From Pseudarthrobacter sp. L1SW (GTDB lineage: Bacteria; Actinomycetota; Actinomycetes; Actinomycetales; Micrococcaceae), in NCBI RefSeq assembly GCF_020809045.1, contig NZ_CP078079.1, forward strand, positions 248,001-312,000: 64,000 bases of DNA, read 5' to 3'. The notes below the pieces were generated by a model that did no database searches, was not told where the DNA came from, and saw only the letters and a program-made list of their open reading frames with translations. The translations under genes were made by a program, and so were the position numbers. Below are positions 8,247 to 18,185 of the stretch, piece by piece (the stretch's first letter is position 1; every line of letters starts with the position of its first letter).

Positions 8247-9104
8247 ATGACAACGCTGACTGAAACCTCAGTCGCCGGCAACGATGACCGGCGAGACAAC
8301 GAAAACAACAACGGCCGGAAGCTGATGGTGGCCCTGGACGTGGACGGCACCCTGGTGAACCACGACGGCCACATGTCCCCGGGTGTCCGGGAATCGGCGC
8401 AGGCCGTCGTGGCCGCCGGGCACGAGGTAATGATCGCCACGGGCCGCTCGCTCAACGCCACGCTGCCCATCATCGAGAAAATTGGAATTGAGCGCGGCTA
8501 TGCCGTCTGCTGCAACGGCGGTGTGACCCTGCGGCTCCACCCAGGACTGGACAGCGGCTACGAGGTCATCCACAAAGCCACGTTCGACCCCGGACCTGCG
8601 CTCCGGGCACTCCGCGAGCGGCTTCCTTCGGCCAAGTATGCGCTGGAGGATGCGGACGGCAACTTCCTGTCCACCGAGCGCTTCCAGGACCCGAGCTTTG
8701 GCGTCGAGGCCATCGGCGTGGATTTCCACACCATGCTTGAAGCCACAGCCGTGCGCGTGGTGGTCTTCAGCACCGAAAACACGCCGGAAGAGTTCAACGA
8801 GGCCATTCAGCACGTAGGCCTGGCCGGCGTCACCTACTCTGTGGGCTGGACCGCGTGGCTGGACATCGCCGCCGCCGGTGTGACCAAGGCAAGCGCGCTG
8901 GAAAGCCTCCGCGGCAGGCTCGGCATCGAACGGCACCTCACGGTGGCCATCGGCGACGGTCGCAACGACATCGAGATGCTCACCTGGGCAGGACGTGGAG
9001 TGGCCATGGGGCAGGCGCCGGAGGAAGTCATCGCCGTCGCCGACGAGGTCACCCACTCAGTGTTCGACGACGGCGCTGCCCACGTGCTGCGCAGCCTGCT
9101 GTAG
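8247..9104 (+). CDS. HAD-superfamily Cof-type phosphatase
   Basis: This 285-residue protein has HAD motif I LDVDGT (nucleophile Asp31, acid/base Asp33) and motif IV AIGDGRNDIEML near residue 235. A type-II cap insert lies between them. Such enzymes remove phosphate from sugar phosphates, nucleotides or cofactors such as FMN or PLP, and the substrate is not evident. I chose the ATG at 8247 because the frame upstream of it (from 8169) would add a non-conserved leader. The gene is followed closely by a histidine phosphatase on the same strand and may share its transcript. Confidence 0.9.
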   Translation: MTTLTETSVAGNDDRRDNENNNGRKLMVALDVDGTLVNHDGHMSPGVRESAQAVVAAGHEVMIATGRSLNATLPIIEKIGIERGYAVCCNGGVTLRLHPGLDSGYEVIHKATFDPGPALRALRERLPSAKYALEDADGNFLSTERFQDPSFGVEAIGVDFHTMLEATAVRVVVFSTENTPEEFNEAIQHVGLAGVTYSVGWTAWLDIAAAGVTKASALESLRGRLGIERHLTVAIGDGRNDIEMLTWAGRGVAMGQAPEEVIAVADEVTHSVFDDGAAHVLRSLL

Positions 9105-9173
9105 CGCCGGCGGACCACCCGTGCCTATGGTCCCGCGGCCGGCGGAAGCCCGCCGTCGGGCAGAATGGAAGCC

Positions 9174-9758
9174 ATGACCCTCACCACCTTCGCCCTCATC
9201 CGCCATGGCCAGACTGACTGGAACGCCCAGCGGCGGCTGCAGGGATCCACTGACATTCCGCTGAACGACGTCGGCCGGGCCCAGGCGCGTGACGCCGTCG
9301 CTGTTTTGTCCGCTTACGAATGGGACGCGGTGGTGTCCTCCCCGCTGAGCCGTGCCGCCGAGACCGCCGACCTGATCGCCAATGGGTTGGGGCTCGCCGA
9401 TGTACGGCACGTGCCGGAGCTGACGGAACGGAGTTTCGGCCCGGCTGAGGGCATGCAGGCAGGGCCGGAACTGGACGCGCTGCGCATTCCGGGAGGTTTC
9501 CGCGGCGCTGAAAGCGAGGACGAGGCGGCCGACCGGGGGCTGGCGGCCCTGGAGGCACTGGCCGAAGAGTTCCGCGGCCGCCGACTTCTCGTCGTCGCCC
9601 ATGGGACGCTGCTCAGGGTGAGCCTCAGCCGCGCGGTGGGAACCACGCTGGCCAGTATCGACAACGCCGTGCTGAACCTGGCGCACCACCACGCGATCGA
9701 CGGCTGGCAGCTCGAGTACTTCAACGGCGAGCCGGTAATGGCGGCCACCCAGGCCTGA
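9174..9758 (+). CDS. Histidine phosphatase (phosphoglycerate-mutase-like)
   Basis: The N-terminal LIRHGQTDWN carries the catalytic RHG of the branch-1 histidine phosphatase family. The second catalytic histidine is in VVAHGTLLRVSLSRA. At 194 residues from the ATG at 9174 it fits the broad-specificity GpmB/CobC-like group rather than glycolytic phosphoglycerate mutase. An in-frame ATG at 9165 would add three residues (MEA). Neither start has an ideal Shine-Dalgarno. The gene ends 13 bases before a convergent regulator. The substrate is unknown. Confidence 0.88.
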   Translation: MTLTTFALIRHGQTDWNAQRRLQGSTDIPLNDVGRAQARDAVAVLSAYEWDAVVSSPLSRAAETADLIANGLGLADVRHVPELTERSFGPAEGMQAGPELDALRIPGGFRGAESEDEAADRGLAALEALAEEFRGRRLLVVAHGTLLRVSLSRAVGTTLASIDNAVLNLAHHHAIDGWQLEYFNGEPVMAATQA

Positions 9759-9771
9759 GTGGGGCCAGCCC

Positions 9772-10371
9772 CTAGCGCACCTCGAGGATCAATGCCAGCA
9801 GCCGGGCCGCGGCAGGCCGGGCCGCATGCTCCTCGTTCCACTGGGCCCGGGCCACGGCCTTGCTCACAGCCTGCGTGGTGATACCGAGCTCCTGGGCCAC
9901 CGCCTTCTGCTGCCCGCGCACGCCGGGGGTCAGGAGGTCCAGCACGCGCCACTCGGCCTCGGACCGGTTACGGACGATGTGCCCGAGGAGGCGCAGCACG
10001 GCCTCGGCGTCGTGGGCAATATCCGCCAGTGGGCCCTCCACGGCCACCGGCACGCGCTCCTTGCTGCCGTGGAGGCGGTCCACCGCACGCCGGGCATACA
10101 CCAGCCCGTGGCCGGACGCGTCCTTGATCTGGTTCGGCAGCGGCTCGTTGACGGGCCCGACGCCAATCCCCACGTACCAGGAACCGCACCTCAAGGCGAT
10201 TAGGGCAGCTTCCACCGCCTGGTGGGGGCAGTCGACAATGCCCTGGACCTCGTCTTCCACCGAGCGGTCGAAATCCAGGCGCGCAGGAATGTGCCGCAGG
10301 TCCTTGAGCAGCTGCGGTACCCGGTCACCGTCGCGCCGGCTGTCCGTCTGGTTGATGGTCAACGTGAACAT
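9772..10371 (-). CDS. Predicted DNA-binding protein with C-terminal helix-turn-helix
   Basis: The 199-residue product starts MFTLTINQTDSRRDGDRVPQLL and ends with a segment typical of a helix-turn-helix: GVRGQQKAVAQELGITTQAVSKAVARAQW (residues about 151-179). The N-terminal domain resembles the SatD-like proteins sometimes paired with HTH domains, though that assignment is from memory. It is a likely transcription regulator, and its target is not evident. It is convergent with the phosphatase and lies downstream of the catalase terminator, so it probably has its own promoter in 10372-10468. Confidence 0.65.
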   Translation of the reverse strand: MFTLTINQTDSRRDGDRVPQLLKDLRHIPARLDFDRSVEDEVQGIVDCPHQAVEAALIALRCGSWYVGIGVGPVNEPLPNQIKDASGHGLVYARRAVDRLHGSKERVPVAVEGPLADIAHDAEAVLRLLGHIVRNRSEAEWRVLDLLTPGVRGQQKAVAQELGITTQAVSKAVARAQWNEEHAARPAAARLLALILEVR

Positions 10372-10468
10372 TCTGGGTCCACACTACCCGGAAGTAGGAA
10401 TTGCGGAACGCCCCGGATTGCAGGCGGCTCTGCCGCCCAGATCCACAAACCTGGTTCATCAAAAGGGA

Positions 10469-10497
10469 GGGGCCCGCACCGTGCTGGTGCGGGCCCC
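10469..10497 (-). terminator. Rho-independent terminator of the catalase gene
   Basis: A perfect 12-bp stem (10469-10480 with 10486-10497) surrounds a five-base loop. It is followed on the minus strand by a T-rich run (TCCCTTTTG). It lies about 30 bases downstream of the katE stop. Confidence 0.85.
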
Positions 10498-10528
10498 CGT
10501 CCCCTGCTGGCGGAACAGCCGGCCGGCG

Positions 10529-12757
10529 TCAGTTCCCCTGGGACGGCTGGCCCGTGGCCGGGAAACGGTCCCACGCGCGGTGGGCGGCGAGCAGGCTGGA
10601 GATGCCGGCTGCCACCGGGGCGCCGGCGTCGCCCGCACTGATACCGGGCGCTTCCGCCGGGATGCCGGCCGCGGCCAGTACATCGGATCCGGAACCCCAG
10701 GCGCCAATGGCTTTAGCGTGGCGGTAGGCCTCGGACAGCATGATGGCGACGCGCGGATCAGGGGATCCGGCTGGGTTCCCGGCTTTGGCGTCACGTCCCG
10801 CAGTGGCGTCCGGCGCGGGCACCTGGCCGCCGGCGACGATCAGCGCGTCGAACTCAGTGGACCGCGCCGTCAGGAAGGTCCGCTGGACCGTGAGGGAGAG
10901 CCCGTCACCTGACAGCGTGCCACCCGTCGGGGCGATGACCAGCGGGACCATGCCCTCGCCGTCGAGCGCTGTGCGGGCGGCAGCCACCTGGGCCAGGTCG
11001 CTGGAAGAATCGGTGATGATGCCCACCACCCTGCCTGCGACCGGCCAGGTTGCGCCCAGCTGGGACAGCGCCGGGCTAAGGTCCCGGTCGGGGACCTGTT
11101 CGGTGGCTTCCGGTGCGGGCATGCCCAGGCCGGCAGCCACCGCAGCGCAGAGCCCTGCATCGATGTTGGCCAGTGCCTGGAGCTGGCGCTCCCGGATGGG
11201 CGTTTCGAAGCACTTGCCGAGCTCGAACGTGTAGGCCTGGATCACGTGGTCCTGCTCCACAGCGCCCAGGCTGCGGAAGAACAGCCGGGCCTGGCTGTAG
11301 TGGTCATCGAAGGAGGCCGGGGTGCGCCGCTCCTTGATGGATTCCGCCACGGCTTCTGGTACGTCCACGAACGCCCCCATGTCCTGTCCGGCAAGGAAAG
11401 GGCACCCGCCGTCCAGGGAATTGGGCCGGTACGGGGCAACTCCGGCGTGCACCGCGGTCTGGTGCATGCCGTCACGGAGCATGTCATTCAGCGGCGCGTG
11501 CGGCCGATTGATCGGAATCTGGGCGAAGTTGGGGCCGCCCAGGCGTGAGATCTGGGTGTCCAGGTAGGAAAACAGGCGGACCTGCAGCAGGGGATCGTTG
11601 GTGACGTCGATTCCCGGTACCAGGTGCCCGGGATGGAAGGCCACCTGCTCGGTTTCGGCGAAGAAGTTCGTTGGGTTCGCATTGAGGGTCATGAGGCCGA
11701 CGGGCTGTACCGGTGCGAGCTCCTCGGGGACGAACTTGGTGGGGTCCAGGAGGTCGATTCCTTCGAACATCTGGTCTTCGGTGTCCGGGAAAGCCTGGAT
11801 GCCAAGCTCCCACTCCGGGTAGGCGCCGGCCTCGATGGCGTCGGCAAGGTCGCGGCGGTGGAAATCCGGATCCATCCCGTTGATGATCTGGGCCTCTTCC
11901 CAGACCAGGGAGTGCACACCCTGTTTGGGTTTCCAGTGGAACTTCACCAGCGTGGTGTCGCCGGCGGCGTTGACCAGCCGGAAGGTGTGGACGCCGAAGC
12001 CCTCCATGGTCCGGTAGGAACGGGGGATGCCGCGGTCGGACATGTTCCACATCGTGTGGGCCTGCGCCTCGGTATGGAGCGAGACGAAGTCCCAGAAGGT
12101 GTCGTGCGCGCTCTGGGCCTGCGGGATTTCCCGGTCCGGATGGGGCTTCGCCGCGTGCACAACGTCGGGGAACTTGATGCCGTCCTGGATGAAGAACACG
12201 GGGATGTTGTTCCCCACCAGGTCGTAGGTTCCTTCATCCGTGTAGAACTTCGTCGAGAATCCGCGGGTGTCCCTGACCGCGTCGGCGGAACCGCGGGAGC
12301 CGAGCACCGTGGAGAACCTCACGAACACCGGAGTTTCAACGTCCGGGGCCAGGAATCCGGCCTTGGTGACCTTTGCCGCTGTCCCGTAGGAGCGGAAAAC
12401 GCCATGCGCTCCGGCGCCCCTGGCGTGCACCACGCGCTCCGGGATGCGCTCGTGGTCGAAATGGGTGATCTTTTCGCGCAGGTGATGGTCCTGCAGCAGG
12501 ATGGGACCACGCGCGCCGGCTTTCAGGGAATGGTCCGTATCCTGCAGTCGAAGCCCCTGCGCGGTGGTCAGGTACTGGCCGGACTGCGCCCGTGAGGCAG
12601 TCGGCGCACCGGTGGGGCTTCCAGTGGGGGACACGGCCTCGGGACCTCGCTGGTCCGGTTTCGGCGGCAAGGGCTCCCGCGGGGTGGTGGGTTCTTCGAG
12701 GGCCGGAGGTTCGCTGGCCGGAGCCCCTGGAATTACAACATCGTCTTCGGCTGGCAT
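10529..12757 (-). CDS. katE: Large-subunit (HPII-type) monofunctional catalase
   Basis: This enzyme breaks hydrogen peroxide down to water and oxygen. The 742-residue length and C-terminal DJ-1/PfpI-like domain (about 560-742) place it in the large clade-2 catalases. Catalytic His111 ([11 protein letters not shown]), Asn184 ([10 protein letters not shown]) and the haem-ligand Tyr398 (RLFSYLDTQ) are all present at HPII-like spacing. A proline-rich, disordered N-terminal tail covers about 60 residues. The ATG is preceded by GGGAG at a suitable distance. Expression may depend on the palindrome at 12806-12819 in the shared region with phosphoketolase. A strong terminator follows the gene. Confidence 0.95.
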   Translation of the reverse strand: MPAEDDVVIPGAPASEPPALEEPTTPREPLPPKPDQRGPEAVSPTGSPTGAPTASRAQSGQYLTTAQGLRLQDTDHSLKAGARGPILLQDHHLREKITHFDHERIPERVVHARGAGAHGVFRSYGTAAKVTKAGFLAPDVETPVFVRFSTVLGSRGSADAVRDTRGFSTKFYTDEGTYDLVGNNIPVFFIQDGIKFPDVVHAAKPHPDREIPQAQSAHDTFWDFVSLHTEAQAHTMWNMSDRGIPRSYRTMEGFGVHTFRLVNAAGDTTLVKFHWKPKQGVHSLVWEEAQIINGMDPDFHRRDLADAIEAGAYPEWELGIQAFPDTEDQMFEGIDLLDPTKFVPEELAPVQPVGLMTLNANPTNFFAETEQVAFHPGHLVPGIDVTNDPLLQVRLFSYLDTQISRLGGPNFAQIPINRPHAPLNDMLRDGMHQTAVHAGVAPYRPNSLDGGCPFLAGQDMGAFVDVPEAVAESIKERRTPASFDDHYSQARLFFRSLGAVEQDHVIQAYTFELGKCFETPIRERQLQALANIDAGLCAAVAAGLGMPAPEATEQVPDRDLSPALSQLGATWPVAGRVVGIITDSSSDLAQVAAARTALDGEGMVPLVIAPTGGTLSGDGLSLTVQRTFLTARSTEFDALIVAGGQVPAPDATAGRDAKAGNPAGSPDPRVAIMLSEAYRHAKAIGAWGSGSDVLAAAGIPAEAPGISAGDAGAPVAAGISSLLAAHRAWDRFPATGQPSQGN

Positions 12758-12805
12758 GTCTTGATCTCCCCACAGTTGTGTTTTCCCAGCTCCGCCAGGC
12801 GGAAG

Positions 12806-12819
12806 CTAAGCTTGCTTAG
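12806..12819. promoter_or_regulatory. CTAAGC-TT-GCTTAG palindrome between katE and phosphoketolase
   Basis: Perfect six-base arms (12806-12811 and 12814-12819) lie 49 bases upstream of the katE start, in the divergent region. A near copy lies upstream of the PfpI-family gene at 43199. A role as operator or promoter is inferred from position and recurrence. Confidence 0.4.
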
Positions 12820-12988
12820 TACTCTACAGGGCCGCAATCTGGCGCTCTGTTGTGGGGACGGCAGCGATGGCCGCGGCGGGGACGGGTGGATCAGGGCGGC
12901 CGACGGCGGGGCTTGCCTGCGTGCCCCTCCATCTGTTGCGATGGGAGGACGGCCGCCTGCAGCGGCACACCCCGACGTGAGGATGGTT

Positions 12989-15400
12989 ATGGCCGGCAGC
13001 ATTGGGCAGGATGGGACGCGGCAGGACCAGTTGCGCCAGGACGAAATCGAACTTGTGGACCGCTGGTGGCGCGCCGCGAACTACCTCTCCGTCGGGCAGA
13101 TCTATCTCCGTTCCAATCCGCTGCTGCGCGAACCGCTGAAGGCCGAACACACCAAGTCCCGGCTGCTGGGCCACTGGGGCACCACCCCAGGGTTGAACTT
13201 CGTCTATGCCCACCTGAACCGCATCATCCGCCGCGACTCCGCCGAGATGCTCTTTGTGGCAGGTCCCGGCCATGGCGGCCCCGCCGTCGTCGCCAATACC
13301 TGGCTGGAGGGCACCTACTCCGAGATCTACGGCCACGTGGGCAACGACGGCGACGGCATGGCGGAGCTGTTCCGCCAGTTTTCCTACCCCGGCGGCATCC
13401 CCAGCCACGCGGCGCCGGAAAGCCCGGGCTCCATCAGCGAGGGCGGCGAACTCGGGTACTCCCTGGCGCACGCGTACGGCTCGGTCCTCGACAACCCCCA
13501 GCTGGTGGCCGCCGTCGTGATCGGCGACGGTGAGGCGGAGACCGGCCCGCTCGCGGCCAGCTGGCACTCGCACAACTTCCTGGACCCCGCCACGGACGGC
13601 GCCGTGCTGCCCATCCTGCACCTGAACGGCTACAAGATCGCCAACCCCACCATCCTGGCGCGGATGCCCGAAGCCCAGCTGGAGCAGCTGTTGCGCGGCT
13701 ATGGGCATGAGCCCTGCTTCGTTACCGTGAAGGACCCCGACAACACGGAGCAGGCGCACCGCGACTTCGCGGACGCGCTGGAACGCTGCATGGCCGGCAT
13801 CCGCGCCATCCAGGACAGCCGGCGGACGCGCCAGGCAGACGCGGCCGAGACGGACGTCGAAGCGCCCCGCTGGCCCATGATCGTGCTGCGCTCGCCGAAA
13901 GGCTGGACCGGGCCGCGGACGGTGGACGGGCTGCAGGTTGAGGGTACCTGGCGCAGCCACCAGGTCCCGCTCTCCGAGGTCCGCACCAACGGGGAGCACC
14001 TGAAGCAGCTGGAAGAGTGGCTGCAGTCCTACCGGCCGGAGGAACTGTTCGACGGCGACGGCAGGCTTCGGCCCGACGTCGCCGAGGCCGCGCCCACGGG
14101 CGCTTTCCGGATGAGCGCGACGCCGCACGCCAACGGTGGACTGCTGCGGAAGGCGCTGAAGCTGCCGGCCTACCGGGACTACGCCGTCGAGGTCCCGGTG
14201 CCGGGGACCGAGCGGGTCAGCCCCATGGTCACGCTGGGCTCGTGGATGCGGGACGTCATCGCGCAGAACATGGAAACGTTCCGGCTGTTTGGCCCCGACG
14301 AGACCGCGTCCAACCGGCTGCAGAACGTCTACGAGGTCACCGACAAGGTGTGGCAGTACCGGATTGACGACGCCGACGAGCACCTTGCGCGGTCCGGCCG
14401 GGTGATGGAGGTGCTCAGCGAACACCTGTGCCAGGGCTGGCTGGAAGGGTACCTCCTGACCGGCCGGCACGGCGTCTTCAGCTGCTACGAGGCCTTCATC
14501 CACATCGTCGACTCCATGTTCAACCAGCACGCCAAGTGGCTGAAGGTGCACCGGCAGCTGCCGTGGCGCCAGCCGGTGGCATCGCTGAACTACCTGCTGT
14601 CCTCGCACGTGTGGCAGCAGGACCACAATGGCTTCTCGCACCAGGATCCGGGCTTTATCGACCACGCCGTGAACAAGAAGGCAGAGGTGATCCGGGTGTA
14701 CCTGCCGGCGGACGCCAACACACTGCTGTGCGTGATGGGCCACTGCCTCGCCTCCACCGACTACGTGAACATCGTTGTCAGCGGAAAGCAGCCCTCACCC
14801 ACCTGGCTGGGCCCGGCCGACGCCGCCAACCACTGCCGCCGGGGACTGGGGATCTGGGAGTTCGCGGGGTCCGAGGTGCCCGGCGAGGAGCCCGACGTCG
14901 TTATGGCCTGCGCAGGTGACGTGCCCACGGTGGAAACCGTCGCGGCAGCCGAACTGCTCCGCGAGGGCGCGCCAGGACTGAAGGTCCGGGTGGTAAACGT
15001 GGTGGATCTGATGCGGCTGCAGGATGTGAGCGAGCACCCGCATGGGCTCCCGGCGCGGGACTTCGACGGGATCTTCACCACGGACAAGCCCATCATCTTC
15101 GCCTATCACGGCTACCCTGCCCTGATCCATCGGCTGGCCTACCGCCGCTCCAACCAGGACGGGCTGCACGTGCGCGGTTACAAGGAAGAGGGGACCACCA
15201 CCACGCCGTTCGACATGGCCATGCTGAACGGGATCGACCGGTTCCAGCTGGCCATCGACGCCATCGACCGGGTGCCCGGGCTGGCCGAGAGGCACTCCCT
15301 CCTCCGGCAGCACCTCCAGGACCGGCGGATGCGGGCCCGGGAACACACCAGGCTGCACGGGGAGGACCCGGAGGAGATCCGGAACTGGAAGCTCGGCTAG
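12989..15400 (+). CDS. xfp: Phosphoketolase (xylulose-5-phosphate/fructose-6-phosphate)
   Basis: This thiamine-diphosphate enzyme cleaves xylulose 5-phosphate or fructose 6-phosphate with phosphate, giving acetyl phosphate plus a shorter sugar phosphate. The 803-residue product has the family landmarks [29 protein letters not shown], the TPP-binding [13 protein letters not shown] and the [14 protein letters not shown] segment. I prefer the ATG at 12989, because GTGAGG lies six bases upstream. An in-frame ATG at 12983 is the alternative. Longer extensions run into poorly coding sequence. It is divergent from katE and overlaps the convergent DUF429 gene by four bases. Confidence 0.95.
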   Translation: MAGSIGQDGTRQDQLRQDEIELVDRWWRAANYLSVGQIYLRSNPLLREPLKAEHTKSRLLGHWGTTPGLNFVYAHLNRIIRRDSAEMLFVAGPGHGGPAVVANTWLEGTYSEIYGHVGNDGDGMAELFRQFSYPGGIPSHAAPESPGSISEGGELGYSLAHAYGSVLDNPQLVAAVVIGDGEAETGPLAASWHSHNFLDPATDGAVLPILHLNGYKIANPTILARMPEAQLEQLLRGYGHEPCFVTVKDPDNTEQAHRDFADALERCMAGIRAIQDSRRTRQADAAETDVEAPRWPMIVLRSPKGWTGPRTVDGLQVEGTWRSHQVPLSEVRTNGEHLKQLEEWLQSYRPEELFDGDGRLRPDVAEAAPTGAFRMSATPHANGGLLRKALKLPAYRDYAVEVPVPGTERVSPMVTLGSWMRDVIAQNMETFRLFGPDETASNRLQNVYEVTDKVWQYRIDDADEHLARSGRVMEVLSEHLCQGWLEGYLLTGRHGVFSCYEAFIHIVDSMFNQHAKWLKVHRQLPWRQPVASLNYLLSSHVWQQDHNGFSHQDPGFIDHAVNKKAEVIRVYLPADANTLLCVMGHCLASTDYVNIVVSGKQPSPTWLGPADAANHCRRGLGIWEFAGSEVPGEEPDVVMACAGDVPTVETVAAAELLREGAPGLKVRVVNVVDLMRLQDVSEHPHGLPARDFDGIFTTDKPIIFAYHGYPALIHRLAYRRSNQDGLHVRGYKEEGTTTTPFDMAMLNGIDRFQLAIDAIDRVPGLAERHSLLRQHLQDRRMRAREHTRLHGEDPEEIRNWKLG

Positions 15401-16158
15401 CCCCTCTGGCCGACCAGTCCGTCGAGGCTGCACGAGGGCAGGTGGATCCACCCCTCCGTGAGGGCGGCTGCGGCGTGCGCGGCATCAGGGGGAACGGTAA
15501 GCCTGACGGCGGCCGCGCGGGCGGTGAGGGACGCAACGACGGCGTCGAACAGGTCGTCCGAGGCCGCCAGCCTGCCCTCCTGGCCAGCCAGGTCCAGCCA
15601 GGGAGCCTGCTCCCGCAGGGTCGCGAGGAGCACGGAAAGCCGTTCGGCTTCGGAAGTTCCCCGCCCCTTGTAGCCGCGGGCGGCCAGTCCCCAGAGCTTG
15701 AGTGAAGCGGCCGGATAGACCTCCGCGAGGCGTCCGGACCCGTCCCTGGGCTGTGGCCCGTGGAGCGCCGCGATCTTGGCCTGGATCACCGCGCACCGCA
15801 TGGCCGGGTGTGCCAGCCGGTCCGCCGAGACGCTGAGGGGAATCAGCCCGGTCCGGCCGGTGACGAACCTGTCCGTGTCACGGTAGGCAAGCAGCCGCCG
15901 GCCCTCGATACCGTCGTGCTCGAGCACAGGGCCGGCGTCGAAATTGAGGTGCCCGGTGAGGAACGGGACCAGGGCCTGCGGCCACCCCACCGGGCAATCG
16001 ATTCCCGTCATGGCGGCGCCGCCAAAGATCTCCACGATCTCCTGGTCGCCCACATCCAGCGCCAGGTGCACCAGCTCGGCGGAATCCTTGCCCCATTCGA
16101 GGACGGCCACAGCTGTTTTCCTGGTGGCGGCGGCCAGGTCCACGCCTAAGGTCCGCAT
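15397..16158 (-). CDS. DUF429-domain protein
   Basis: The 253-residue protein starts [22 protein letters not shown], an RNase-H-like opening typical of DUF429, and has [11 protein letters not shown] near residue 75 and a conserved RxTD segment (YRDTDRFV). Members are predicted nuclease-fold proteins without assigned activity. I chose the ATG ending at 16158, with GAGG a few bases upstream. The longer frame reaching 16224 would overlap the esterase gene. The esterase stop lies seven bases before this start on the same strand, so the two are probably co-transcribed. Confidence 0.8.
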   Translation of the reverse strand: MRTLGVDLAAATRKTAVAVLEWGKDSAELVHLALDVGDQEIVEIFGGAAMTGIDCPVGWPQALVPFLTGHLNFDAGPVLEHDGIEGRRLLAYRDTDRFVTGRTGLIPLSVSADRLAHPAMRCAVIQAKIAALHGPQPRDGSGRLAEVYPAASLKLWGLAARGYKGRGTSEAERLSVLLATLREQAPWLDLAGQEGRLAASDDLFDAVVASLTARAAAVRLTVPPDAAHAAAALTEGWIHLPSCSLDGLVGQRG

Positions 16159-16165
16159 GGGGCCC

Positions 16166-17494
16166 TCACGCCGCCCGGTAGTGCAGTGTTCCCGGGATGG
16201 TGCCGCTTTCGCCGAGGCTGTCACCGCGGGCGAAACCAGCCCAGAGCGCCCGCAGCTGGCGACCGGCCGCGTTGACCTCTTCCCAGCCGGCGCCCGCGAT
16301 CAGGCCCACGCCCTCCCACGTGCTCCGGTTGCCGAAAAGCAGCGGCAGGTCAACGGTGTGGGCAGCGCCGAAGATATTTCCCGGGGCATGCCAGGTCAGG
16401 ACGTAACGGTGGGCCTTCCCTCCGGCCCGGACGTGGCGCCGTGCGAACTTCCGTGCCGCCCGTCCATAGACCGTCTCGGTGACCACCCAGTCAATGGCGC
16501 GGACAGCCGGAGCCCCCACCAAGGGGACGCGGGCCAGTCGACTCAGGTAGGGGCTGCGGGGCAGGAACAGCCGGGCTTCCTCTGAGGTATGCCCGATCAG
16601 GACCTCAATGCCGGGGGCGGCGCGGTTCCAGGCGGCTTCAATATCCTTTTCCTCCGGCAGTGGTGTATGGCCGTACTGCGTTCCGAACGGCATGGCGGCC
16701 AGCATGCCGAATTTTCGGGCCACCTGCGCCACGTGGTCCTCCCGTTCCACAACGTCCATGGCGGGGGTCTCCTCGTCCACAGCCTCGGCAACGATGCCCA
16801 TGGCGTGGTTCATTTTGGCCCTGCCGCGGGAGATTCCCAGGGGCGCGCTTTGGATGATGGCCCGCTGGAAGAGGGACGGCGCTTCGGCGGTGGCCATGAG
16901 GTGGGCGATCGCATCGCCCCCTGCGGACTGGCCGAAGGCGGTCACCCGGCCGGGGTCGCCGCCGAATGCCGCGATGTTCCGCTGCACCCAGCGGAATGCC
17001 TCGAGCTGGTCCAGGAGGCCCAGGTTGCCGGGCCGGCCGGAGCGGGTGGCCAGGAACCCAAACAGCCCCAGGCGGTACGTCACCGAGACAACCACCACCC
17101 GGTTCTCGGCCACCAGTGCCGCGGGATCGAAGATGGCGAGGTCGCCCGAACCGGTGGTGTAGGAGCCGCCGTGGATCCAGACCATCACGGGCAGCTGTTC
17201 GCCGGGGTCCACATCGGCGGGCATGGTGATGGAGAGGTTCTGGCAGTCCTCGCTCCCCGGCAGCTCCCCGTAGCGGGTGCCCAGGACGTCGTCGAGGAAC
17301 GGCACCGGCCCCTGCGGGCAGGCAGGCGCGGGGGAGGTGGCGGCAAGCGGTTCGGTCCAGTCAGGTGCCGGGGCGGGAGGCTGGAAACGCCCGGCGGTGG
17401 CGTAGGGGATCCCGGTTGCCCGGAGGACGTCCCCGTCCCGCCTGCCTGTGACGGGACCACAGGGCGGATAGAACGAAGGCTCGAAGTTCACCAA
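16166..17494 (-). CDS. Type-B carboxylesterase / para-nitrobenzyl esterase family
   Basis: This alpha/beta-hydrolase of 442 residues has the oxyanion motif VMVWIHGGSYTTGS and the nucleophile elbow FGQSAGGDA of type-B carboxylesterases, together with SEDCQNLSI. There is no signal peptide, so it is probably cytoplasmic. The substrate is unknown. It is about 60-100 residues shorter than typical members, mainly in the C-terminal half. The catalytic histidine would be expected in the LTWHAPGN region near residue 370. It starts just after the ppa terminator and probably forms a unit with the DUF429 gene. Confidence 0.85.
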   Translation of the reverse strand: MVNFEPSFYPPCGPVTGRRDGDVLRATGIPYATAGRFQPPAPAPDWTEPLAATSPAPACPQGPVPFLDDVLGTRYGELPGSEDCQNLSITMPADVDPGEQLPVMVWIHGGSYTTGSGDLAIFDPAALVAENRVVVVSVTYRLGLFGFLATRSGRPGNLGLLDQLEAFRWVQRNIAAFGGDPGRVTAFGQSAGGDAIAHLMATAEAPSLFQRAIIQSAPLGISRGRAKMNHAMGIVAEAVDEETPAMDVVEREDHVAQVARKFGMLAAMPFGTQYGHTPLPEEKDIEAAWNRAAPGIEVLIGHTSEEARLFLPRSPYLSRLARVPLVGAPAVRAIDWVVTETVYGRAARKFARRHVRAGGKAHRYVLTWHAPGNIFGAAHTVDLPLLFGNRSTWEGVGLIAGAGWEEVNAAGRQLRALWAGFARGDSLGESGTIPGTLHYRAA

Positions 17495-17519
17495 TCCACA
17501 ATGTCACACCTCCCTAAAA

Positions 17520-17569
17520 GTACGACGGCGGGTGCGCGGCTCTTGCAAGCCGGGCACCCGCCGTCGTAC
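17520..17569 (-). terminator. Strong terminator of ppa
   Basis: A perfect 16-bp stem (17520-17535 with 17554-17569) has a second five-base stem (CGGCT/AGCCG) within its loop. On the minus strand it is followed by CTTTTAGG. It lies 10 bases after the ppa stop and upstream of the esterase start. Confidence 0.88.
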
Positions 17570-17578
17570 GCGGGAAAA

Positions 17579-18067
17579 TCAGTGTGCTGTGGGCACGTAA
17601 CGCTTGATGGAGGCTTCCAGCTCGGCCTCGGCGGCGGCGCGGTCGCCCCAGCCCTCGGCCTTGACCCACTTGCCGGGCTCCAGGTCCTTGTAGCGGGTAA
17701 AGAAGTGCTCGATCTCCTTGATCAGGAAGTCGTTGACGTCGCTGACCTCCTGGATGTGGTCAAAGCGGGCATCCACGGGTACGCAGAGGATTTTGGCGTC
17801 CCCGCCGCCGTCGTCCGTCATGTTGAAGACGCCGATGGGGCGGGACTCAACGATGACGCCGGGGTGCAGGTCGAAGTCCTGCAGCAGCACCAGTGCGTCC
17901 AGCGGGTCGCCGTCCTCGCCGAGGGTGTTCTCGAAGTATCCGTAGTGCGTGGGGTACTGCATGGAGGTGAAGAGGACGCGGTCCAGGCGGACGCGGCCGG
18001 TCTCGTGGTCAACTTCATACTTGACGCGTGATCCCTTGGGGATCTCGATGGTCACGTCATGCTTCAT
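17579..18067 (-). CDS. ppa: Inorganic pyrophosphatase (family I)
   Basis: This soluble enzyme hydrolyses pyrophosphate to phosphate and so drives biosynthetic reactions. The 162-residue protein shows the family I metal-binding signature [12 protein letters not shown] near residue 53, [14 protein letters not shown] with the lysine/arginine pair, and [14 protein letters not shown] near the end. It is divergent from the D,D-carboxypeptidase gene, as in mycobacteria. The start ATG has GAGGAGC nearby upstream. Confidence 0.97.
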   Translation of the reverse strand: MKHDVTIEIPKGSRVKYEVDHETGRVRLDRVLFTSMQYPTHYGYFENTLGEDGDPLDALVLLQDFDLHPGVIVESRPIGVFNMTDDGGGDAKILCVPVDARFDHIQEVSDVNDFLIKEIEHFFTRYKDLEPGKWVKAEGWGDRAAAEAELEASIKRYVPTAH

Positions 18068-18185
18068 GGAATGCTCCTCGGCAATTGCAGGGGGTTCGCG
18101 GCACTTCTGACGGGCAACAAAAAGGACTGTCAGTGCCGCCGACTATTATTGAGGATATAGCGAGAGGCCCTGGAATCAGGAACTT

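Noticed and set aside
12824..14743. Minus-strand frame of 639 codons over phosphoketolase
   Set aside because: It is antisense to a clear enzyme gene and has repetitive Val/Gln/His-rich composition.
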